Of a stretch of DNA of 64,000 bases, positions 39,376 through 56,238 are shown one piece after another (within the stretch, counting starts at the first letter, position 1; each line of letters opens with the position of its first letter). The notes under the pieces were generated by a model that saw only the letters and a list, made by a program, of their open reading frames with translations, ran no database searches and was not told the origin of the DNA. The position numbers were made by a program, and so were the translations under genes. The DNA is from Roseovarius sp. (GTDB taxonomy: Bacteria > Pseudomonadota > Alphaproteobacteria > Rhodobacterales > Rhodobacteraceae). The stretch spans positions 1 through 64,000 of the forward strand of contig JAOSKR010000005.1 in the NCBI GenBank assembly GCA_027493545.1, given 5' to 3'.

Positions 39376-39837
39376 TTATTCCTCGTCCACCACCGAAAAC
39401 AGTGTCGGCACCGCCGGGCAGGGCGCCAGCGAATTGTTCACCACGTCGCTCAGCCTGGTCTGGTGCAGGAAGACGTAGACATGCGCGCTCAGCCCCTCCC
39501 ACAACCGGTTGGTCATCGACTGCGCCCGCGTGCCGCTGGTACCGCCCGAGGCGCCGGCGCCGACATGCAGCGCATCGACGGTCTCGTCGACCGCCTGCAG
39601 CACGTCGCCGACCCGGATTTCCGAGGCCGGGCGCGCCAGCCGGTAGCCGCCGCCCGGCCCGCGCACCGACTCCACCAGCATCGCGCGCCTGAGCTTGACG
39701 AAGAGCTGTTCCAGATAGGGCAGCGAGATGCTCTGCCGTTTAGCGATCTCGCCCAGCGTGACCAGACCCTCGCCCTGCATCAGCGCGATGTCGACCAGCG
39801 CCACCATCGCGTAGCGCCCCTTGGTGCTGAGTTTCAT
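39376..39837 (-). CDS. iscR: IscR-type Rrf2 regulator without the three-cysteine cluster
   Basis: ATG 39837 gives MKLSTKGRYAMVALVDIALM, then a winged helix TLGEIAKRQSISLPYLEQLF and VESVRGPGGGYRLARPASEI, the Rrf2 wing. Where E. coli IscR has C92, C98 and C104, this protein reads ALHVGAGASGGTSGTRAQ with no cysteine. The only Cys lies later in NNSLAPCPAVPTLF. That is the arrangement I recall for Rhodobacter sphaeroides IscR, which still binds an Fe-S cluster and represses iron-sulfur genes. It heads the suf operon and probably autoregulates. At 153 residues it is intact. Confidence 0.9.
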   Translation of the reverse strand: MKLSTKGRYAMVALVDIALMQGEGLVTLGEIAKRQSISLPYLEQLFVKLRRAMLVESVRGPGGGYRLARPASEIRVGDVLQAVDETVDALHVGAGASGGTSGTRAQSMTNRLWEGLSAHVYVFLHQTRLSDVVNNSLAPCPAVPTLFSVVDEE

Positions 39838-39995
39838 GCGTCCGTCCCCGCGAACAGATTGACCTTGCGACCGGCAGAGCTTATTTCGCACAGAGCCCGG
39901 TCCGGCCCTTGCTGGAAACCAGAACAACGTAGTGGGCGCGGGATTGGCCGTCAACGATCCACCCGGCACCCTCGAGAGATGGACAATATGACCCT

Positions 39996-40648
39996 ATGCC
40001 AGAGGTAATCTTTCCCGGCCCCGAAGGCCGGCTCGAAGGCCGCTACCACCCGCAACGCGAAAAGGACGCGCCGATCGCCATCGTGCTGCACCCACATCCG
40101 CAATTCGGCGGCACGATGAACAACAAGGTCGTCTACAACCTGCATTACGCCTTCTACAACATGGGCTTCACCGTGCTGCGGTTCAATTTCCGCGGCGTCG
40201 GGCGCAGCCAGGGCGAATACGATCAGGGCGTGGGCGAGCTTTCGGACGCCGCCGCCGCGCTCGACTACCTGCAATCCATGAACAACAACTCCAAGCACTG
40301 CTGGGTGGCGGGCTTTTCCTTTGGCGCCTGGATCGGGATGCAGCTCCTGATGCGCCGGCCCGAGATCACCGGCTTCATCTCGGCGAGCCCTCCGGCCAAC
40401 ATGTACGATTTCACGTTCCTGGCGCCCTGCCCCTCGTCGGGGCTGATCATCAACGGCACCAACGACCGCGTCGCGCCCCCGCCGACACCCGTGCGCTGGT
40501 CAGGAAGCTGCAGGAACAGCAGGGCATCACCGTCACCCACGAGGAGATCGAAGGCTCCGGCCACTTCTTCGAAGACCCGCACATGGACCGGATGATCGAA
40601 ATCGTCACCGACTATGTGAAACGCCGCCTGACCGAGACCACGAGGTGA
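39996..40648 (+). CDS. COG2945-type alpha/beta hydrolase (one frameshift)
   Basis: ATG 39996 gives MPEVIFPGPEGRLEGRYHPQ, IAIVLHPHPQFGGTMNNKVV, TVLRFNFRGVGRSQGEYDQG and the nucleophile elbow AGFSFGAWIGMQLLMRRPEI. A shift near 40485 joins RKLQEQQGITVTHEEIEGSG with the catalytic His in SGHFFEDPHMDRM. The 217 residues match small cytoplasmic hydrolases whose substrate is unknown. It is divergent from iscR. A short hypothetical gene follows four bases later. Confidence 0.82.
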
Positions 40649-40652
40649 GCGC

Positions 40653-40904
40653 ATGGGCGTGACCGAAGACCTCGCCGACGACCTGGCAACGCAGGTGATC
40701 CGCTATGTCGATGCCTCCGGCGACGAACAGGTCGTCAATGACATCGTCAAGGTGCTGGGCGCCATCTCGCAGACCGCCGAAGAGGCGTTCCTGACCTCGA
40801 TGCGGGTGCGCCGCGCCAACCTCAAGGCTCGCGCATTGCTGGCCGACCGGATCAAGGCGTTCAAGGCGAGACAACCCAGGGGCGAGGCCGACAAGCCGGA
40901 TTAA
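40653..40904 (+). CDS. conserved small helical protein, unknown function
   Basis: 83 residues, intact: MGVTEDLADDLATQVIRYVD, VVNDIVKVLGAISQTAEEAF and a basic C-terminal helix. No Cys and no membrane segment. It is four bases downstream of the hydrolase, so it is likely co-transcribed. It converges on mfd. I do not recognise the family. Confidence 0.7.
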   Translation: MGVTEDLADDLATQVIRYVDASGDEQVVNDIVKVLGAISQTAEEAFLTSMRVRRANLKARALLADRIKAFKARQPRGEADKPD

Positions 40905-40929
40905 GTATGAACGCCAAGGCGCTGTGCAA

Positions 40930-44386
<3,457 letters not shown>

Positions 44387-44398
44387 CGTCCGCCGGCC

Positions 44399-44926
44399 CT
44401 AGCCCAGAACGCCGATGGTCATGTTCTGCAGCATTCCCCACATGGCGGTGACAAAGATCGAGACCATGCCGATCGCCTGCGTCAGTACCCGGTGACGCCG
44501 CATCGCCCGGTAAAGCGCGTCACCCGCCAGCGCCTCGCGGCGGATGCGCCGCGCGGTGGCGATCGAGGAAAGCCCCACCAGCGACATCGGAAAGCCGAGC
44601 AGAAAGAGCGCCTGCGAGAACTCGTTGCCATAGACGAAGCCCAGCAGCAGCAGCGAGGTCAGCACGAAGCTGCCGAAGGCGGCCAGCAGCAGACCCGATT
44701 CCCCCGCGATCATCAGGATGCGGCCGGTGCTGATGCGCACCATCGTCTCGAGATCCGACAGCATCCCTGGATCCGCCCGCTTGCGGGCGCGCAGCACCAT
44801 GTCCCACGGCACCCCCAGCACCCAGTGGCTCATCGACGACCACATCACCGCCAGCACGATCCAGAACCACAGGTTGCTGAAGCTGCGCATGTCGATAAGT
44901 TCGAAAACGGTATCGTACCAGTCCAC
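44399..44926 (-). CDS. conserved alphaproteobacterial inner-membrane protein
   Basis: I choose GTG 44926 (MDWYDTVFELIDMRSFSNLW) because similarity to related proteins, as I recall them, starts there; ATG 44890 would give MRSFSNLW. The 175 residues hold about four helices: FWIVLAVMWSSMSHWVLGV, LLLAAFGSFVLTSLLLLGFV, LFLLGFPMSLVGLSSIA and IGMVSIFVTAMWGMLQNM. No known domain. It lies 12 bases from the mfd start in the same direction. Its function is unknown. Some databases call similar proteins components of SufBCD, which this sequence does not support by itself. Confidence 0.7.
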   Translation of the reverse strand: MDWYDTVFELIDMRSFSNLWFWIVLAVMWSSMSHWVLGVPWDMVLRARKRADPGMLSDLETMVRISTGRILMIAGESGLLLAAFGSFVLTSLLLLGFVYGNEFSQALFLLGFPMSLVGLSSIATARRIRREALAGDALYRAMRRHRVLTQAIGMVSIFVTAMWGMLQNMTIGVLG

Positions 44927-45031
44927 GTCAAAAGCGCCCGCAATCGTCAAAGGCTTCGTCGCCGGCGTCCCTCTTAGCGCCGCCGCGCGGCAATTCCTAC
45001 CCTTGAGATGGCTAAATTTCCATGCCAGTGA

Positions 45032-46054
<1,023 letters not shown>

Positions 46055-46196
46055 TCCCATCGACCGCGCACCGGCCGTGGGATCAAAAGCGCCGCGCAAC
46101 TCGTTCATCTTTCTCAAAAATACTCAAACACCCCGCTTCGCCGCGGCACGCCGCCGGCGGACATTGGCGGGATGCTGCCAAGGACATGGTTTGCGG

Positions 46197-46225
46197 ATGA
46201 CACCGCCACGCCGCTTGCCTATACT
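46197..46225 (+). promoter_or_regulatory. sigma70-type promoter upstream of the SYLF lipoprotein
   Basis: ATGACA (46197-46202, one mismatch to TTGACA) and TATACT (46220-46225, one mismatch to TATAAT) are 17 bases apart, 73 bases before the start at 46299. Both hexamers and spacer match the consensus well. Confidence 0.55.
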
Positions 46226-46298
46226 GTCCGCGACCGGCTGCGAAACAAGGCCGGCAGCGACAAATGGCAGCGGTATCAGGCAACGACGGGCGGAGATC

Positions 46299-46859
46299 AT
46301 GAGCATTCTTTCCAGACGCAGTTTCACCTTCGGCCTGCTGGCCGGTACCCCGTTCCTGGCGGGATGCGGCAACGGCGTGGGCAGCAACAAGAGCCAGGAG
46401 ATCGACGCGCGCGCCGATGCGACGCTCGACTACCTCTACTCCACCTATCCCGCGACGCGCGAGATCGCCGACAAGGCCACCGGCCTGCTGGTGATGCCGC
46501 TCGTGACCGAGGGCGGCTTCATCGTCGGCGGCGGCTACGGGCGCGGCGCGCTGCGCGTGGGCGGGGTGACGGTCGATTACTACTCGGCCACCAAGGGCAG
46601 CTTCGGGCTCCAGATCGGCGCCCAGCAATACGCCCATGTGCTGTTTTTCATGACCGAGGAATCGCTGTCGCGTTTCCGCCGGGCCTCGGGCTGGGTCGCC
46701 GGGGCGGATGTGGAATATGTCTTCAGCGACCAGGGCGGCAACCTGCGCGCCGACACCGTGACTACCACGGCGCCGGTGGTCGCGGTGGTCTTCGGCCAGG
46801 CCGGCGCGCTGGTGGGTGCCACGCTCGAGGGCAAGAAATACACCCGCATCATACCCTGA
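46299..46859 (+). CDS. SYLF/YSC84-family lipoprotein
   Basis: ATG 46299 gives MSILSRRSFTFGLLAGTPFL, with a twin-Arg-like SRRSF and a lipobox LAGC. The mature 187-residue protein continues EIDARADATLDYLYSTYPAT, ADKATGLLVMPLVTEGGFIV, the SYLF core GGGYGRGALRVGGVTVDYYS and SFGLQIGAQQYAHVLFFMTE, then VFGQAGALVGATLEGKKYTR. SYLF domains bind phosphoinositides in eukaryotes; bacterial members are small envelope proteins of unclear role. Tat export is possible but the motif is weak. The promoter at 46197 suggests its own transcript. Confidence 0.85.
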   Translation: MSILSRRSFTFGLLAGTPFLAGCGNGVGSNKSQEIDARADATLDYLYSTYPATREIADKATGLLVMPLVTEGGFIVGGGYGRGALRVGGVTVDYYSATKGSFGLQIGAQQYAHVLFFMTEESLSRFRRASGWVAGADVEYVFSDQGGNLRADTVTTTAPVVAVVFGQAGALVGATLEGKKYTRIIP

Positions 46860-46874
46860 ACGCGGTTCACGGGC

Positions 46875-47144
46875 TCAGTGCAGGCGGAACTCGCCCACCA
46901 CCCGGCGCCATTTGCCGGGTGCGATCATCTTGCGGTGAGTGAACTGGACCGAATGCAGCGGCCCCTCGATCTGATCCTGCCAGAACTCGATGAACCGGAA
47001 GAGGCGCGGATGATCGGGCGCGGTGTCGTAGTCCTGCCAGATGAAGGAATTGAGCACATGCGCGTAATCTGGCATCCGGTAGAAGAATTCCGCGGTGGTC
47101 AGCCCGTAGCCTTTCAGCATCATTTCGGTTTCAGACATCTCCAT
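46875..47144 (-). CDS. Usg-family protein
   Basis: ATG 47144 follows AAAGGAG by seven bases and gives MEMSETEMMLKGYGLTTAEF. The 89-residue product has FYRMPDYAHVLNSFIWQDYD, RLFRFIEFWQDQIEGPLHSV and KMIAPGKWRRVVGEFRLH. This is the alphaproteobacterial Usg family (found near tryptophan genes in some relatives), function unknown. It converges on the SYLF gene and is divergent from gyrA. Confidence 0.85.
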   Translation of the reverse strand: MEMSETEMMLKGYGLTTAEFFYRMPDYAHVLNSFIWQDYDTAPDHPRLFRFIEFWQDQIEGPLHSVQFTHRKMIAPGKWRRVVGEFRLH

Positions 47145-47348
47145 GTTCCTGCTCCTTTTCGTGCCTGACAGGAAAAGCATGCCACAGGAAAATTACTTTT
47201 CAATAAAAACAGTGTGTTAGCAGCCGCACCCCTTGGCTGCCAGCGGCCTGGCGGCATCGCCTGGTCCCGGGGCATTGCGCCCCATATCCGGGCTCTGTTA
47301 TAACCGCCGCAACAAGATATTGAGTTCACAGAACAGGACGGACCCGAG

Positions 47349-50099
<2,751 letters not shown>

Positions 50100-50228
50100 G
50101 CCGGCGGCGGCACCCGGCCGCAATTTTCGCCGTTAAGTTGCAGTTTCGACATATTTTTGTCCAACAACTCGCCCAAGACATGTGCGCACTCGCTTGATTT
50201 CGCGCACCCCTTGGGAGACCCCCTGCCG

Positions 50229-51050
50229 ATGAACGACAATCGCTGGCTTGACCATACCGGGCTCAACCTGATCCGCATCGTGATCGGGTCGTATTTCATG
50301 GCCGTCTCGGTCGGACTGGTCGCGGGGGTCGATCCGGCGGCGCTCTTGCGCCCGGTGCTGCCGGCGACGGTGGCCGAATTTGCCGGCATGACCCTGCTCT
50401 TTGCGCTCGCAACCGCCTACATGGCAGGGGTGTCGTTGCACATGGTCTCCCTGGCGCTGGCGCTGTTCGTGCTTTCGTCGAGCGTCGCCACCCATCTGGT
50501 CCGGCCCGGCGCGGGGACGGTCGGCTTCTTCTGGCGCGATCTGGCGCTGGTCTGCACGGTACTGCTCAGCTACGTGCCGCTGCGCCGGCGCGAATTGCGC
50601 CGCGCCGTGTTGATCATGCGCCGCCGCACCAACCGGATCCGACGCGGCGGTGCCGGCCCGGTGCGCCCGCGTCGGGTCAAGATACGAAAGACCCGGGGGA
50701 GACGACGGCGCCGCCGCGCGTTTGTCACCCGCGATCACGCCCACCGCCCCTGCCGCGCGGCCGGACATCCCGTCGCGCCACCGCCAGAGACCGGTCGAGA
50801 GCGACGAAAGCGACGAGATCAACAATATCTTCGTCAACAATTGACGCCCGTTCAACAAGGCACACAGACGCGGGCGGCCCTAGGCGGCGTCGCGTCCGAT
50901 CGGCTGTCCACCCGCCCCGGGCGTGACCCGGGGCCTCGCCACCGCGAAAGAAGGTCCCGGCCCAGGGCCGGGACGGGTATCGGATATGATCAGACGCGAA
51001 ACGCTCTAGTCGCCGATCGTATCGGCCCGGGCGCTGATACCCACGACTGA
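50229..51050 (+). CDS. small membrane protein, DoxX-like helices; C-terminal half suspect
   Basis: ATG 50229 gives MNDNRWLDHTGLNLIRIVIG. About 130 residues contain four hydrophobic segments (IVIGSYFMAVSVGLVAGVDP, MTLLFALATAYMAGVSLHMV, SLALALFVLSSSVATHLV, LALVCTVLLSYVPLRRRELR). The pattern resembles DoxX-like proteins. Beyond about 50650 the open frame runs through Arg-rich sequence and then translates repeat copy D, so the true end is probably before 50750 and was masked by an indel. I give the literal frame end. No function can be assigned. Confidence 0.5.
   Translation: MNDNRWLDHTGLNLIRIVIGSYFMAVSVGLVAGVDPAALLRPVLPATVAEFAGMTLLFALATAYMAGVSLHMVSLALALFVLSSSVATHLVRPGAGTVGFFWRDLALVCTVLLSYVPLRRRELRRAVLIMRRRTNRIRRGGAGPVRPRRVKIRKTRGRRRRRRAFVTRDHAHRPCRAAGHPVAPPPETGRERRKRRDQQYLRQQLTPVQQGTQTRAALGGVASDRLSTRPGRDPGPRHRERRSRPRAGTGIGYDQTRNALVADRIGPGADTHD
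50886..51004. repeat. dispersed palindromic repeat, copy D
   Basis: Left end GCGTCGCGTCCGATCGG, right end TGATCAGACGCGAAACG. The core has CCCCGGGCGTGACCCGGGG, CCTCGCCACCGCGAAAGAAG and CCCGGCCCAGGGCCGGGAC. It lies between convergent genes and touches the wza-like stop at 51006. Confidence 0.8.
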
Positions 51051-52127
51051 ACCCACCAGCGCCGAGGATGGTCTGGGCGCCGGTGATCGGGCTTTCGGTC
51101 GTCAGCAGCGTGTCATCGGGCTGGATATTGAACTGGCGCGCGGCAAAAAGCCCGTCGGCGCTGGTCAGGTCGATCGTAAAGACCACCTGCGACATCTGCG
51201 GCCCGTCCGGGCCCTCGCTCAGCTGGCGCGGCGAGTATTCGCGCAGGACCAGAACCCCCTTGGGATTGGCGCGCCGGGCATTGAGCCCGCCAGCGGCCGA
51301 GACTGCGTCGAGCGCCGACATGCGCTCCTTTTCGAAATAGATCAGCCGCTGGTTCTGCGAGGCCCCGATGGCGGTGAAGCTGCGCATGTCCTCGACCACC
51401 GCGATCTGGTCGCCGCCGTGGACCCGCACGTTGAGCGAGGGGTCCGAGAGCACCACGTCGAGGCGCGTCGAATAGGCGCGCCCGTCGCGTTGCAGCCGGA
51501 TCCGCGGCTGGCGCAGCGACGTGTCGACACCGCCGGCCTGCGCCAGAATGCTGAGTATGCGGGTGTTGCGGTCCTGCAGCGCGAACCGGCCCGGGCTGCC
51601 GACACCGCTGACCACGTCGACCGAATTGTTGCGCCCCGGCGTGACCCCGAGTTGCACCTGCGCCGCCGGCACCACCATCTCCATCTTCTGTTGCACCCGC
51701 TCGCGCGCCGCCTCGGGCGTGAGGCCGCGCACGACCACGTCACCGACATAAGGCAGATAGACCGTCCCGTCCGACGAGACCGTCATCGCCGGGATCTGGG
51801 TCTGCTTGTCGCCGATGCCGGAAATCAGCGAATTGTCCTGGTTGTCCCAGACCACCACGTCGATTCGGTCGCCGGTCCGGATCAGGGCCGAATCGGGGCC
51901 GCGATCGGCGCGAAACCAGCCCTGGCGCACTTCGCCGCCGGTATAGGGCCAGCGCGCCAGCGCCGGCACCGCTGCGCGGGTAACCTCGACAACCTGAAAG
52001 GACGGTGTCTGAGAGGCACTCTCGCTGATCACCTGGCTCTGGAACGCGGCCCCCCGGGGCAGGGTGCAGCCCGCCGCCCGAGGACCACGAGGACGATCGA
52101 GACAATCCTTCCCAAGACGCGCAGCAA
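51006..52127 (-). CDS. Wza-like polysaccharide export lipoprotein (frameshifted)
   Basis: The start is uncertain; TTG 52127, preceded by GGGGGAGATCGGG, would give LLRVLGRIVSIVLVVL, then a lipobox AAGC after a shift near 52075. The mature part reads LIRTGDRIDVVVWDNQDNSL, VSSDGTVYLPYVGDVVVRGL (polysaccharide export domain) and SLNVRVHGGDQIAVVEDMRS (SLBB). A shift near 51060 leads to the C-terminal transmembrane-like segment ending SARADTIGD, TAG 51006. About 370 residues. It would form the outer-membrane channel for exopolysaccharide. No other polysaccharide genes are in the window. Confidence 0.75.
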
Positions 52128-52222
52128 CCCGATCTCCCCCAGTTCAGCGGCATGCCGATCCCTACTTCAGGGAGCGGCGGTTAGACAACGGAAATTTCCG
52201 GCCCGAACCGTGATGGCGTCCT

Positions 52223-54066
52223 TCAGGTGACACTGTCTCCGGCCGCCTCGGAACGCGCGGCGAGGCTCAGCCAGTCCTCCTCGGCCGCGCTCAGGGCGCC
52301 CTGGCGGGCGGCGAGCGCCTCGGTCGCCTTGCGGAACTTCTCCGGCTCGCGGGTGAAAAGCCCGGAGTCCGACAAAAGATCCTCGAGCCTGGCGATCTCG
52401 GCCTCCAGCCGCTCGATGGTGGCGGGCAGCGTCTCGAGCCGGTGCTTTTCGGTAAAGCTGAGCCCGCCCCCATGCCGCCCGCTCCCGGTCGCGGGTGTGC
52501 CTGTCCGCGGTGCGGCGGCCTTGGGGTGCGTCTTCGACGTCGGTTCCGGCGCGGGTTCGGGTGTCTTGCGGGCGGCGTAGTCGGACCAGCCACCGGCGTG
52601 AACGGTGGCGCGCCCGTTTCCTTCCATCGCCACGGTGGTCGTCGCCACCCGGTCGAGGAAATCGCGGTCGTGGCTTACCAGCAGCACGGTGCCGTCATAG
52701 TCGTCGAGCAGCTCCTGCAGCAGGTCGAGCGTTTCGATGTCGAGATCGTTGGTCGGTTCGTCGAGCACCAGCAGGTTGCTCTCGCGCGCCATCAGCCGCG
52801 CCAGCAAAAGCCGCGCCCGCTCGCCCCCGACAGCGCCGAAACCGGCGCCCGCGCCTGGCGCTCGTCAAACAGGAAATCCTTGAGATAGCCCACCACATGC
52901 CGGGGCTGGCCGCGCACCATCACCTGATCCGACCGGCCAGAGACGCGCATCTCCGCGTCGCCGGTCAGGTTCTCCCAGAGGCTGCGGTCGAGGTCGAGCG
53001 CGGCGCGCGACTGGTCAAACACCGCCGGCACCAGGTTGGTGCCGTGGGTGACGCTGCCACTGTCGGGCTCGATGCGCTTCATCAACAGGTTCAGAAGCGT
53101 CGTCTTGCCCACCCCGTTGGGGCCGACAAAGGCCACGCGATCCTTGCGCAGGATCTTCAGGCTGAAGTCGCGCAGGATGATGTTCTCTCCGTAGGCCTTT
53201 GAAATACCGACGGCTTCAATCACCTTGCGTCCCGACTTGGGCCCCGAGTCGAGCGCCATCGCCGCAGCACCCTGGCGGGCGATCTGCGCGGCACGCTCGG
53301 CCCTGAGCGCCTGCAACGCGCGCACCCGTCCCTGGTTGCGCCGGCGCCGGGCCGAGATGCCCTCGACCGCCCAGCGCGCCTCGGTCCTGATCTTGCGGTC
53401 GAGCTTGTGGCGGGCGGTGTCCTCGTCCTGCCAGACACGGTCGCGCCAAGCCTCGAACTCGCCGAAACCCTTGTCCTGTCGACGAAGAATTCCCCTGTCC
53501 AGCCAGATTGTTGCGCGCGTAAGTTCACGCAGAAACATGCGATCGTGGCTGATCAGCACAAAGGCGCGGCGGGTCGCTTTCAGCTGCGCCTCCAGCCAGC
53601 TCACCGCCTCGATGTCGAGATGGTTGGTGGGCTCGTCGAGCAGCATCAGATCCGGCGCCTGGGCCAGGAGCCGCGCCAGCGCCGCGCGCCGCCGCTCGCC
53701 CCCCGAGGCCGTCGCACAGGGCAGCGCGGGGTCGAATTTCAGCCCCTCGGCGGCCATCTCGACGCGGTACTCCTCGCCCGTTGGCAGGCCATGGGCGGCA
53801 AAATCGCCAAGCGTGGAAAACCCTGACATATCCGGGTGTTGGTCCATATAGCTCACGCGAACCCCGGCGGGCACGGAGCGGCTGCCGGCATCCGGCTCGA
53901 CCAGTCCCGCCATCACCTTCATCAGCGTCGACTTGCCCGACCCGTTGCGCCCCACCAGCGCCACCCGCTCGCCCGGCTGGAGGCTGAGCGAGACGTCGGA
54001 GAAGAGCGGCGCGCCACCGAAGGTGAGCGTGATGTCGGTGAGTTGCAAAAGCGGTGCCCTGGCCAT
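52223..54066 (-). CDS. ABC-F family ATPase, Uup-like (one frameshift)
   Basis: ATG 54066 gives MARAPLLQLTDITLTFGGAP. The first ATPase has VALVGRNGSGKSTLMKVMAG, SGGERRRAALARLLAQAPDL and MLLDEPTNHLDIEAVSWLEA. The linker is Arg-rich (ISARRRRNQGRVRALQALR). The second has VAFVGPNGVGKTTLLNLLM and, after a shift near 52830, ARLMARESNLLVLDEPTNDL. The end is a charged coiled coil (LPATIERLEAEIARLEDLLS), as in Uup. ABC-F proteins act on ribosomes or DNA structures; the C-terminal coil favours Uup. No transmembrane domain. Confidence 0.9.
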
Positions 54067-54141
54067 GCGGGCCGGGCTATCGCGGCGGCCGGTGCCGGTC
54101 AAGCCCCGGTCACGCCCCGGTCACGCCCCGGCCGGGCCGGC

Positions 54142-54903
54142 TCAGGACGCGGCGGCGCGCAGAAGGCGCTGGCGTGTCGCCGGGATTGCCGCGATCTCCA
54201 GCCCGGTGAAGACATGGAGGGTGTTCATCTGCCGGTCGATCACCGCGTGATCGCTGACCCAGCCGCCCATCGCCAGATAGCTGCGCAGCAGGGGCGGCGT
54301 CCCCAGCATTGCCCGCCGCGCATCGGGCGGACGCCGCCGCCAGCGCTGCGCGAATCGGACCACCGAGGGCGCCTTGATACGCGGCCACCATCGGCGCGGA
54401 GCGAGGTGGCGTGCGCTCAGCATGGCGAAGGCGTCGGCGTAGAGCGCCGCATCGGTGCCCTTGAAGGACGAGCAGCCAAAAAGCATGCCGATCCGGTTTT
54501 CATCGACAAATCGCGTCATCGCCGCCCGGGCGACGCGCGGGATGTCGGGGTCGCGGGCCTGCGGGTGGATGCAGAAGCGCCCCATCTCGGCCATCGGTCC
54601 GGCAAAGGCACCGAGCGAGGCGAGCCCGTAGAACTGGGCCGAATAGCTGCGCCCGATCTCGGCGCCGTCGCTGAGCGGCAGCACCCGGAAACAGCAGACC
54701 AGCCGGCCGCTCGCCACTTCCTCGATCAGGACATGCGTGCAGATCGCGTCAAAGGCATCGGCATCGACGCCCGCCCCGGTCACGTCCCCGTGAAAGGCGA
54801 GGTGGCGCAGGCGCTGCGCGGCGCCGATATCGGCCGGCGTTTCGGCCTCTCTGGCGCGGTAGCGCCCCTTGCGGAACATGGTCCGGCCCACCCTTGCGAT
54901 CAC
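54142..54903 (-). CDS. olsB: L-ornithine N-alpha-acyltransferase OlsB
   Basis: Intact, 253 residues: RYRAREAETPADIGAAQRLR, LIEEVASGRLVCCFRVLPLS, YSAQFYGLASLGAFAGPMAE, MGRFCIHPQARDPDIPRVAR and GMLFGCSSFKGTDAALYADA. These GNAT-type motifs match OlsB, which acylates ornithine with 3-hydroxyacyl-ACP in the first step of ornithine lipid synthesis. The second enzyme, OlsA, is not in the window. A hemolysin-like GNAT name is often used for the same family. Confidence 0.88.
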   Translation of the reverse strand: MIARVGRTMFRKGRYRAREAETPADIGAAQRLRHLAFHGDVTGAGVDADAFDAICTHVLIEEVASGRLVCCFRVLPLSDGAEIGRSYSAQFYGLASLGAFAGPMAEMGRFCIHPQARDPDIPRVARAAMTRFVDENRIGMLFGCSSFKGTDAALYADAFAMLSARHLAPRRWWPRIKAPSVVRFAQRWRRRPPDARRAMLGTPPLLRSYLAMGGWVSDHAVIDRQMNTLHVFTGLEIAAIPATRQRLLRAAAS

Positions 54904-54969
54904 CGCCTCAAGCTAGACCCGGGCCGCCCGCCGCTCAAGCGCATGGACATGCAGGACGCAAGGTCCGGA

Positions 54970-55426
54970 TCACTGGAACAGCGTCGATGGGTCGATATTG
55001 CCGAAATTGCCCATGATCTGGCGCAAAAGCCCGTTGCCCACCACCGACGAATCGGTCACCCGGCGGGTAAGCGGCACAACCATGCCGTCCTTGAGGCCGA
55101 AGGTCTCGATGTTGCGGATGGTCTCGTCGGGGGCAAAGCTGATCGCCACCACCTTGCGGTCGACCACCTGCGGGCGGCGCATGCCCGTATTGGCGGACCC
55201 GGCTGCGGACATAGTAGTAATCGCCGTCACTCAGGAGCCCCGCGACCGAGGGCGCGCCGATGACATCGTCGACGGTGGCCCGGGAATCGACGCCGATGAC
55301 CAGCTTGTCGAGGTCCTCGGCCGGCGGAACGTAGCCGTGATTTTGGTACTGCGCCGAGCACGCCGCGACGGCCGCAAGGCAGAACACCGCCAGCACCCCG
55401 GCCAACCGGTTGCGCATTCCCATCAT
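54970..55426 (-). CDS. bamE: outer membrane assembly lipoprotein BamE (SmpA/OmlA), one frameshift
   Basis: ATG 55426 gives MMGMRNRLAGVLAVFCLAAV and lipobox AAC. The mature part reads GYVPPAEDLDKLVIGVDSRA, TVDDVIGAPSVAGLLSDGDY, then after a shift near 55200 VVDRKVVAISFAPDETIRNI and ETFGLKDGMVVPL. This is the two-helix/three-strand BamE domain that tunes the BAM complex. The tail QIMGNFGNIDPSTLFQ is typical of Rhodobacteraceae members. It is divergent from the DUF177 gene. Confidence 0.88.
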
Positions 55427-55516
55427 CTTCCGCCCTCTCGCACTTGGCCGCATGGCTTTCCCTTCCGCTTACAACAGGCTAGCTTCTTTGATCAAGCGAC
55501 GATACGGGGATCATCG

Positions 55517-56086
55517 ATGCCGGACGAGATACGCAGTTCCGCTTCAAGGCGCGTGCGCGGGCTGTCGCAGGCCGCCCCGAACCCCTTCGATCTGCGCCCC
55601 GGCCCGGACGCCTGTGCCGCCATCGCCCGCGATCTGGGGCTGCGCGGGCTGCGCAAGCTGCGCCTGTCGGGGACGCTGAAACCCGAAGGGCGCGCCGACT
55701 GGCGGCTCGACGCGCGGCTGGGTGCGACGGTGACGCAGGACTGCATCGTGACGCTGGCGCCGGTCGTCACGCGCATCGACGAGGACGTGACACGGCGGTA
55801 TCTCGACGACTGGCCGCCGGCGCAGGAACAGGGCGACGAGGTCGAGATGCCCGAGGATGAGAGCATCGAGCCCCTGGGCAACGAGATCGACCTCTGGGCG
55901 GTGATGGTCGAGGCGCTGGCGCTGGCACTGCCGGATTACCCGCGTGCGCCGGAAATCGCGCCGGACGCCGCGCCCGCGCGCGACAGCGCCGGACCTCCCG
56001 GCGCCGCGCCCGGCGAGGACGACCGCCCGCGCCCCTTCGCGGCGCTGGAGGGGCTGCGGCGGAAACTCGACGAGGGCGACGGATAA
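55517..56086 (+). CDS. YceD/DUF177 protein
   Basis: Intact, 189 residues from ATG 55517: [40 protein letters not shown], and [20 protein letters not shown] with the conserved Cys followed by acidic [22 protein letters not shown]177 proteins almost always precede rpmF, as here (153 bases downstream), and are linked to 23S rRNA/50S processing. The conserved order DUF177-rpmF-plsX-fabH supports both assignments. Confidence 0.9.
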   Translation: MPDEIRSSASRRVRGLSQAAPNPFDLRPGPDACAAIARDLGLRGLRKLRLSGTLKPEGRADWRLDARLGATVTQDCIVTLAPVVTRIDEDVTRRYLDDWPPAQEQGDEVEMPEDESIEPLGNEIDLWAVMVEALALALPDYPRAPEIAPDAAPARDSAGPPGAAPGEDDRPRPFAALEGLRRKLDEGDG

Positions 56087-56238
56087 CGCCCAAAAAGGGC
56101 TTGCCAGCGCACCGATTCAATGTATTTTCGCGCTTCCACCCGAATTCGGGGTTGAACCGGCGGCCCGGGACGCATTATGAGCCGCGGCAATCCAACACAC
56201 GAGGGGCCCGCCGGGTCCCGCAAGACCGAGGTTGTGAC

